Assembly: GCF_905147045.1 (NCBI RefSeq)
Contig: NC_065905.1
Location: forward strand, 248,001 to 312,000
Source: Nymphalis io
Taxonomy: Eukaryota > Arthropoda > Insecta > Lepidoptera > Nymphalidae
Direction: 5' to 3'
Length of the DNA stretch: 64,000 bases
The stretch's first letter is position 1; each line of letters opens with the position of its first letter. This document shows positions 58,816 through 64,000 of this stretch, one piece after another. Under the pieces are notes generated by a model, which did not search any database, had not been told where the DNA came from, and saw only the letters and a list, made by a program, of their open reading frames with translations. The position numbers were made by a program, and so were the translations under genes.

Positions 58816-59624
58816 TTATAATCACTTAACATAGTTAGTCCAATAAATTTCATTATATTTTCTTCGGAATTTGATAAAGCAGTCTCCCTGAAAACTTACA
58901 TATAAAGTTTTACGAATATATTATATTTGGAAACCTTAAAAAACTTTATTTCAAATTAAAATTCATATTGTTTTTTTTTTTCTTTTAAATGTAAAAGTGG
59001 AATGAATGAAAAATAAAAGTCAAATGTATTTAGAAGTTTCCCCATAAATACATACTATACTACTACACCACACAAAAGTAAAGCAAGTGAATTCCATACA
59101 TTTCATAAAAACTTTTTCAAAGAATTTTCGGAATCTGCATCAATAAACAATACACCAGTAAGAGAAATGATATTAACTCTGTTTTTCCTGTTTGACTGGC
59201 GGTGTGGTTTTTATCTACATACTATGTTCTTAACATTGTAAAATGCAAGCTATTTTACGAAACACTCAATTCTCATTCTTATTCATAACGATATAAGAGC
59301 AATATTCAAACAATTTTATATTTGCATTCGATTTACCGTTCCTTGTCACGTAGCGTCAGGAGTGGCTAGAGGCTAGTCTAATTTTCCGGTAAAGTTGTAA
59401 GGTAAAGCAAATACCTAGCAAAGGTCTTGTAATACTTGCAGTCTCTGTTATTTGATTCGAGACCACAAAGAGAATAGTTAATGTCCTATTAAGGAATGTA
59501 TAATTTCTTGTGAATCTTGGTTTGTATGGCCTCAGTTTAATTAATGCGCCTTAAGTAAATAATTGAATTGAATACGTGATAAAATATTATTACTTGATAC
59601 GAATATTATAGGGTTGTATTTGAT
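58816..59624. other. AT-rich non-coding stretch
   Basis: Nothing recognised. Confidence 0.5.
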
Positions 59625-60060
59625 TGAGCCGTGACGGCCCATTGGTTAGAAACGAGAATCTAAATCAATGAATCCAAGTTCAAAACCGGTCAAGAACCAA
59701 TGAATTAACATGTCATATAATTGTACTAATTGAATTCATTTTATGCTTTCACCACCGTGAAAGAAAACATAGTGAGAAAATCGGATGAAGCGGCGGATGA
59801 AAATCTGCCACATGTATCCACCAACCCACATTGTAGCAGCGTGTTGGATTAGTGGGACATCGATATTTAGAGATTTACAGAAGGGGCGATTTTGTTTATA
59901 TGACCGATTTTTATAACTATTAGCGTGACTCGTAGTAATGACTCGATTTGCTTGAAAAATTATAATCAATCATCTTTGTCCAGTGATTAGAACAATTCAA
60001 CATCTCTCCCAAAAATTGCCTTTTAAAACCCTAGCAAGCACCATTGATTTTTCATGTACT
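59625..60060 (+). repeat. Two old SINE-1 copies
   Basis: 59625-59860 keeps 'gagccgtgacggcccattggttag', an altered B box ('gttcaaaacc'), 'gaaagaaaacatagtgag', 'aatctgccacatgtat' and 'agcagcgtg'. 59976-60060 is a second, shorter head fragment ('ccagtgattagaac...aaaaccctagcaagcacc'). Confidence 0.65.
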
Positions 60061-61186
60061 GGTATAAGTCCAAGCCGTTCTTGAAATTGATGGAGCAAAG
60101 TTGGAGGTCGTCGTCATTGGTGCGAATAGTTATTTCCTCCTCTCTATTTAAATTTTTCTCTTGATCCCTACTGAAACCGAAATCTATAATAACTTACAGG
60201 TTTTGTTGGTAGTTCCATGAATTATTTATCTCTGCGAAGCTTTATATTGTCCACAGGAATATATTCATAATTAAAATGAAATGGAAACGGATAATTCAGT
60301 GGTCTCATTATGCGTATTTCTCCGACACACAGACAGACACACGTGATTTTTTGTTATCCCGCTTCCATCATTGTTTAAATTAAGTAACAGTCCAGCTTTG
60401 CGTCCGTCACAGTCCGCTGCAGTTAATATAAACACTCACACCGGGCAAAGGATTTCTCTCACTCCCAACTTTGTTACTTCTGCCTCTAATACAGAAGTTG
60501 ATATTGGGAATTTTGAACGCATTTATAATTGTTTCTAGAGCAGACGGTGATATGAGCTAAAATTGCTGCTTGAGTTTCCATCTCTTTATTCGATATTATA
60601 AGTGAAGTATTTGAATTACAACCACGATTTGAAACCTAAATAACTTCTCAAATATTATGAGTTAGATCAGTAATCAAATTTTTAGAGTTTATGTTCATTT
60701 GTTTTATGAAAATGTACTCATATAGATGGTACCACTAGACGGTAAGTCACTTTTGCTTTTTAGACCATCGCTGAAAACAAAAACTAGTTCTTATACCGTC
60801 AATGAGCCATTAAATATGTTTGATTTTTTATGGTTATAATGGTTATTTTTACAGTAATGAGTAATATATAATAAATAGGTTGTATACATAACACTGTAGT
60901 ATAGTAGTAATATAAAAGTATATATATATATATACATTAATATAATAATAATATAAGTATATATATATATACATTAATCAAAAGTATTTAAATCATTTTT
61001 ATTATATAGTCAGAATGTTAATCACATATTTTATTATTATGTGAAGAAATGTCTTAATTTTTATGTTTTTTTTTTCATTACATAGTGCTTAGCACCGAAA
61101 AAAAATATTAAGCATTTCAGTGTCAAGCGCTACCATTGGCTTATTCGTTAGTCTCGTTAACGCTGAACTAGACCACTGTGCTAATA
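60061..61186. other. AT-rich non-coding stretch
   Basis: A tandem pair of 'aagtatatatatatata..cattaat' units sits at about 60917-60978. No gene seen. Confidence 0.5.
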
Positions 61187-61330
61187 AACAACATCAGAAC
61201 CGCCAAAGGAAGCCAGTGGCTGACATTCGCTAATCTGACCCTATTAACTGTACGATGTTTCTCAAACTTCCAACTTGATCTATTGATTCGGCCAAACTCA
61301 TCATAACTTCTATATAGTCGTCTATTTACG
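61187..61330. repeat. Unnamed repeat, related to 48885-49018
   Basis: Same block order as 48885-49018 in the same orientation. The minus frame 61168-61356 overlies it, so it may be a shadow or a coding relic. Confidence 0.65.
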
Positions 61331-61437
61331 CCAGTAAACTTGTTTGTGATAAGCAAGCTTCCTCAAACTTCCAGATGCACTTAATTCAAGACCATTTGTT
61401 AATTAATTGTTTTATATCGCTTATAATTAACATACTA

Positions 61438-61535
61438 GCCAAACTATTATTAAAAATAAGTTTTGTTTGTTTGTCTAAAGCGAATCTCGCAAAAACTTCT
61501 AATCCGATTTATATGGAAATTTTATGTTATATTTT
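61438..61535 (+). repeat. Family D-like fragment
   Basis: 'ttttgtttgtttgtctaaagcg', 'aaaacttctaatccgattta' and 'tggaaatttta' resemble the first part of 58545-58815. Confidence 0.4.
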
Positions 61536-61968
61536 CAAGTTAGACACAGACTATATAATTTATTATTATTATTTAAAAATATTTTTTTCCTCGAAAGACA
61601 CTAATATTAACACTTAAAAATTAAAACCATATCTAAAAATAAAATTGAGAGAAAATATTCAAAATAATTTTATATGTACAAGAATTGCTCTATTCATATT
61701 ATAAAGCTTAATGTAATGCATGTTTAATATGCCGACGTAGTCGAAGAGAAAATTATCGGTACAGGTTACAGAGATCTTAGCAAAAGCTGCCAAACATACA
61801 CGCAAAAATTTTCACTAAAGATTCAATATAGTAACCACGAAAACGCCATATACCTTTTATATAGGTAGCACTCAGTAAACATTCTTTTGTTTACAAAAAT
61901 GATAACTGTAATTTAGTTTGTTAATATTATTATGACGTATTAATCAAATGATATAAATATGTATTCCG

Positions 61969-62060
61969 ACGTTCGAGGGTACTTGGCACCTTGTACAACG
62001 GCAAGTCCCACATAGTTCCCGTGGGGAAAACGAATAAAGCGTTTTTCCAGCGATAAAAAA
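61969..62060 (+). repeat. Family F 3' end (plus)
   Basis: 'caagtcccacatagttcccgtgg', 'aaagcgtttttccagcgat' and a short A-run match the reversed 29633-29796 and 9757-9950 copies, fixing the transcription direction of family F. Confidence 0.65.
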
Positions 62061-62771
62061 GGAATATAACTTAAGAAATAATGTAGTGCATTTATATAGT
62101 AGCTATTGCTTCTTCAAGAATATTCTGAAACAGATTGTAATTAATGATATACCATAATTATAATGAGTTAAAAATTGATAGTCAACTGAGAGCACTTGTC
62201 ATACCTGGCGATGGTAACTTAATTAGGCGACCTCACTCCAGACGGTCGTATAGCAGACGAACATTTACTAGGACTCTTGAATTTAAATTTAGTTACTGTT
62301 TTGAGAAACGGCGGTCCGCACGGTATGGGAGGATTTAATTTTATTTCGTTGTTATTAAACCAAAATACTTAGTTATTATAATTATAGTAAATGTGATTTT
62401 CAAGAAACATCGCTGGTTAAAATTTTGGCATGCACTGCTGAGTTAGTATGGGCTTAATTTGTGTCTATTGTTTATTGCATGTGTAGAATTAAAATTTGCC
62501 ACATGTCAAGCCAGCAACATGCAATGGTAAAAAGGTGAAGTAAAATGGTAAGTCAGGTGAAATAACCTCCGAGCCGCCTGAAGTGTACGAATCTATGCTA
62601 AACCTTCTTATTCTAAACCTGTACCTGTATTTCGTGTTATATTCCACGACATAAATGTATGTACTTTTGTAATTAACTACTTATTTGTACTGTAATGTTT
62701 TAAGTTATTCATATTGAGCAGTAGTTTCTATTATATTTATAAAATATATTTTAATTTAAAAAGTTAAAAAA
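62061..62771. other. Non-coding stretch
   Basis: The frame 62144-62338 is arginine-rich with no known motif. 62465-62610 may hold a very eroded SINE-1 ('aatttgccacatgtc', 'ctaaaccttctta'). Confidence 0.35.
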
Positions 62772-63072
62772 AAGTAACAGCCTGTAAATGTCCCACTGCT
62801 GGGCTAAGGCCTCCTCTCCCTATTTGAGGAGAAGGTTTGGAGCTTATTCCACCACGCTGCTCCAATGCGGGTTGGTGGAATACACATGTGGCAGAATTTC
62901 GATGAAATTAGACACATGCAGGTTTCCTCACGATGTTTTCCTTCACCGAAAAGCACGAGATGAATTATAAACAGAAATTAAGCACATGAAAATTCAGAGG
63001 TGCTTGCCCGGGTTTGAACCCACGTTCATCGGTTAAGATTCACGCGTTCTTACCACTGGGCCATCTCGACTT
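62772..63072 (-). mobile_element. SINE-1, well preserved reverse copy
   Basis: Near-consensus: 'taacagcctgtaaatgtcccactgctgggctaagg' through an intact B box to 'gggccatctcgac'. The first bases of the SINE head plus flank are then repeated twice ('catctcgact..ttaatttaaatgtatatta') at about 63062-63132. Confidence 0.95.
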
Positions 63073-63238
63073 CTCGACTTTAATTTAATTTAAATGTATA
63101 TTACATCTCGACTTTAATTTAAATGTATATTATTCTAATTTCAAATACACAGTTTCATCTTTATTTATCTATATCTTTAAATATTTTTTGAGCGTTTTTC
63201 GATATTCATGTATTTGTAACGTTTAAGAGAAACTAGCG

Positions 63239-63312
63239 AGACCGCGAAAAATTCGCTGAGCTGACGGCCAACCTCCAGTAGTGGGGAGGCACAAGAAGAA
63301 GAAGAAGAAGAG
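63239..63312 (+). mobile_element. LINE 3' terminus with (AAG)n tail
   Basis: A short 5'-truncated end encodes DREKFAELTANLQ-stop, then 'tggggaggcac' and (AAG)n at 63292-63312. The C-terminal wording and trinucleotide tail match a LINE end type that I know from Lepidoptera. Confidence 0.6.
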
Positions 63313-64000
63313 AAACTATTCTGACGCAAAAAGATTTTACTTCTGGCATAACTAAATTAATTTAACAACAAACATACATGGCTAATATTTTCGAAGATTA
63401 CAAGAAAAACGTCGATGACAAAGTTTCAAACATCTATCTAAAGCTGGAATTTAAAACGATCGACAAGCACTAACACCAGAATATCTGACGTCACACACAG
63501 CGTACCGACACATGAAATATCGTCAAATTATTCAAACAAAAACTACTAGACGGCAGTTACCGCAGCGCGTTATTTATTCATCGTCATATAAATGGAAAAT
63601 TTTGTATTGCATATAAATAATTACGATGTGGTAATTGCTTGGGATTTTGATAACATAATCGCTTTGGGAGCTTTTGAATGCATTCTGACGGGATTATTGT
63701 TGCGAATTATGGAACAATAAAATTAATTTGATAAATTGATGTAAAACGAATATATATATATATATATATATATGTCATGGAAAAACAATAATTTTAATTA
63801 AGTCGCTGACTTGATTATAGTAGTAACGGGTAAACGCGGTGACGTCATTTGTTGTTGAAGTCGCGTGGACAGAGTCGTATTGGAATGTGGGGGGACTGTG
63901 TAACAAACACTTGCGTTTGAGAAACCGACCAGTCTACACCTCCAAGGCGAAACTGTCGGTTTACCTACCTAGTACCTATAACTAATTATAGTGGATTGTG
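63313..64000. other. Non-coding stretch to window end
   Basis: TGACGTCA octamers occur at 63486-63493 and 63840-63847, and (AT)n at 63750-63773. The last 200 bases are GC-richer and could belong to a promoter beyond the window, but no start or exon is visible. Confidence 0.4.

Noticed and set aside
1..64000. CRISPR arrays, prokaryotic operons, riboswitches or attachment sites
   Set aside because: No regularly spaced repeats or prokaryotic gene signals. The sequence is clearly eukaryotic with poly-A retroposons.

Overview
This window looks like an AT-rich, intron/intergenic-type stretch of a lepidopteran (moth or butterfly) nuclear genome. The inference rests on the repeats, which match types I know from Lepidoptera: three tRNA-derived SINE families, RTE-clade and Jockey-superfamily LINEs, a BEL/Pao relic, and a common short interspersed repeat here called family B. 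SINE family 1 resembles the butterfly 'Metulj' SINEs from memory; I could not check this against a database. I found no intact host protein-coding gene, no genuine tRNA or rRNA gene, and no CRISPR or prokaryotic features. Almost every open frame is a transposon relic or a chance frame.

Layout. 1-3104: three short retroposons (family B, SINE-1, SINE-3). 3105-18647: a nearly perfect direct tandem duplication of about 7.6 kb. Each copy carries the same BEL/Pao relic, LINE fragments, family-B copies and a decayed reverse transcriptase; copy 1 alone holds a 328-bp SINE-1 insertion, and the empty site survives in copy 2. 18648-26412: scattered SINEs, two GC-richer patches (22.1-22.65 kb and 23.45-23.92 kb) and an RTE LINE 3' end with a 13-bp target-site duplication. 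26955-28270: a decayed Jockey-type LINE. 29567-31195 and 50770-52712: two inverted, diverged copies of an unidentified element with conserved splice-like signals. 33-50 kb: many nested SINE, family-B and LINE fragments. 55712-57427: the best-preserved coding sequence, an RTE-clade reverse transcriptase with intact FADD but several disabling mutations. 57.4-64 kb: mostly unremarkable AT-rich DNA with old SINEs and a LINE 3' tail.

Nothing here works as a pathway. The interest lies in insertion history: nested retroposons with readable target-site duplications, a duplication that either is very young or is an assembly artefact, and the inverted pair of spliced-looking elements, one copy of which has acquired a GC-rich hairpin segment and a candidate ATG exon. 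All repeat calls rest on comparison within the window plus remembered family hallmarks; coordinates of repeat ends are good to a few bases where a target-site duplication is quoted and to roughly 5-20 bases elsewhere.
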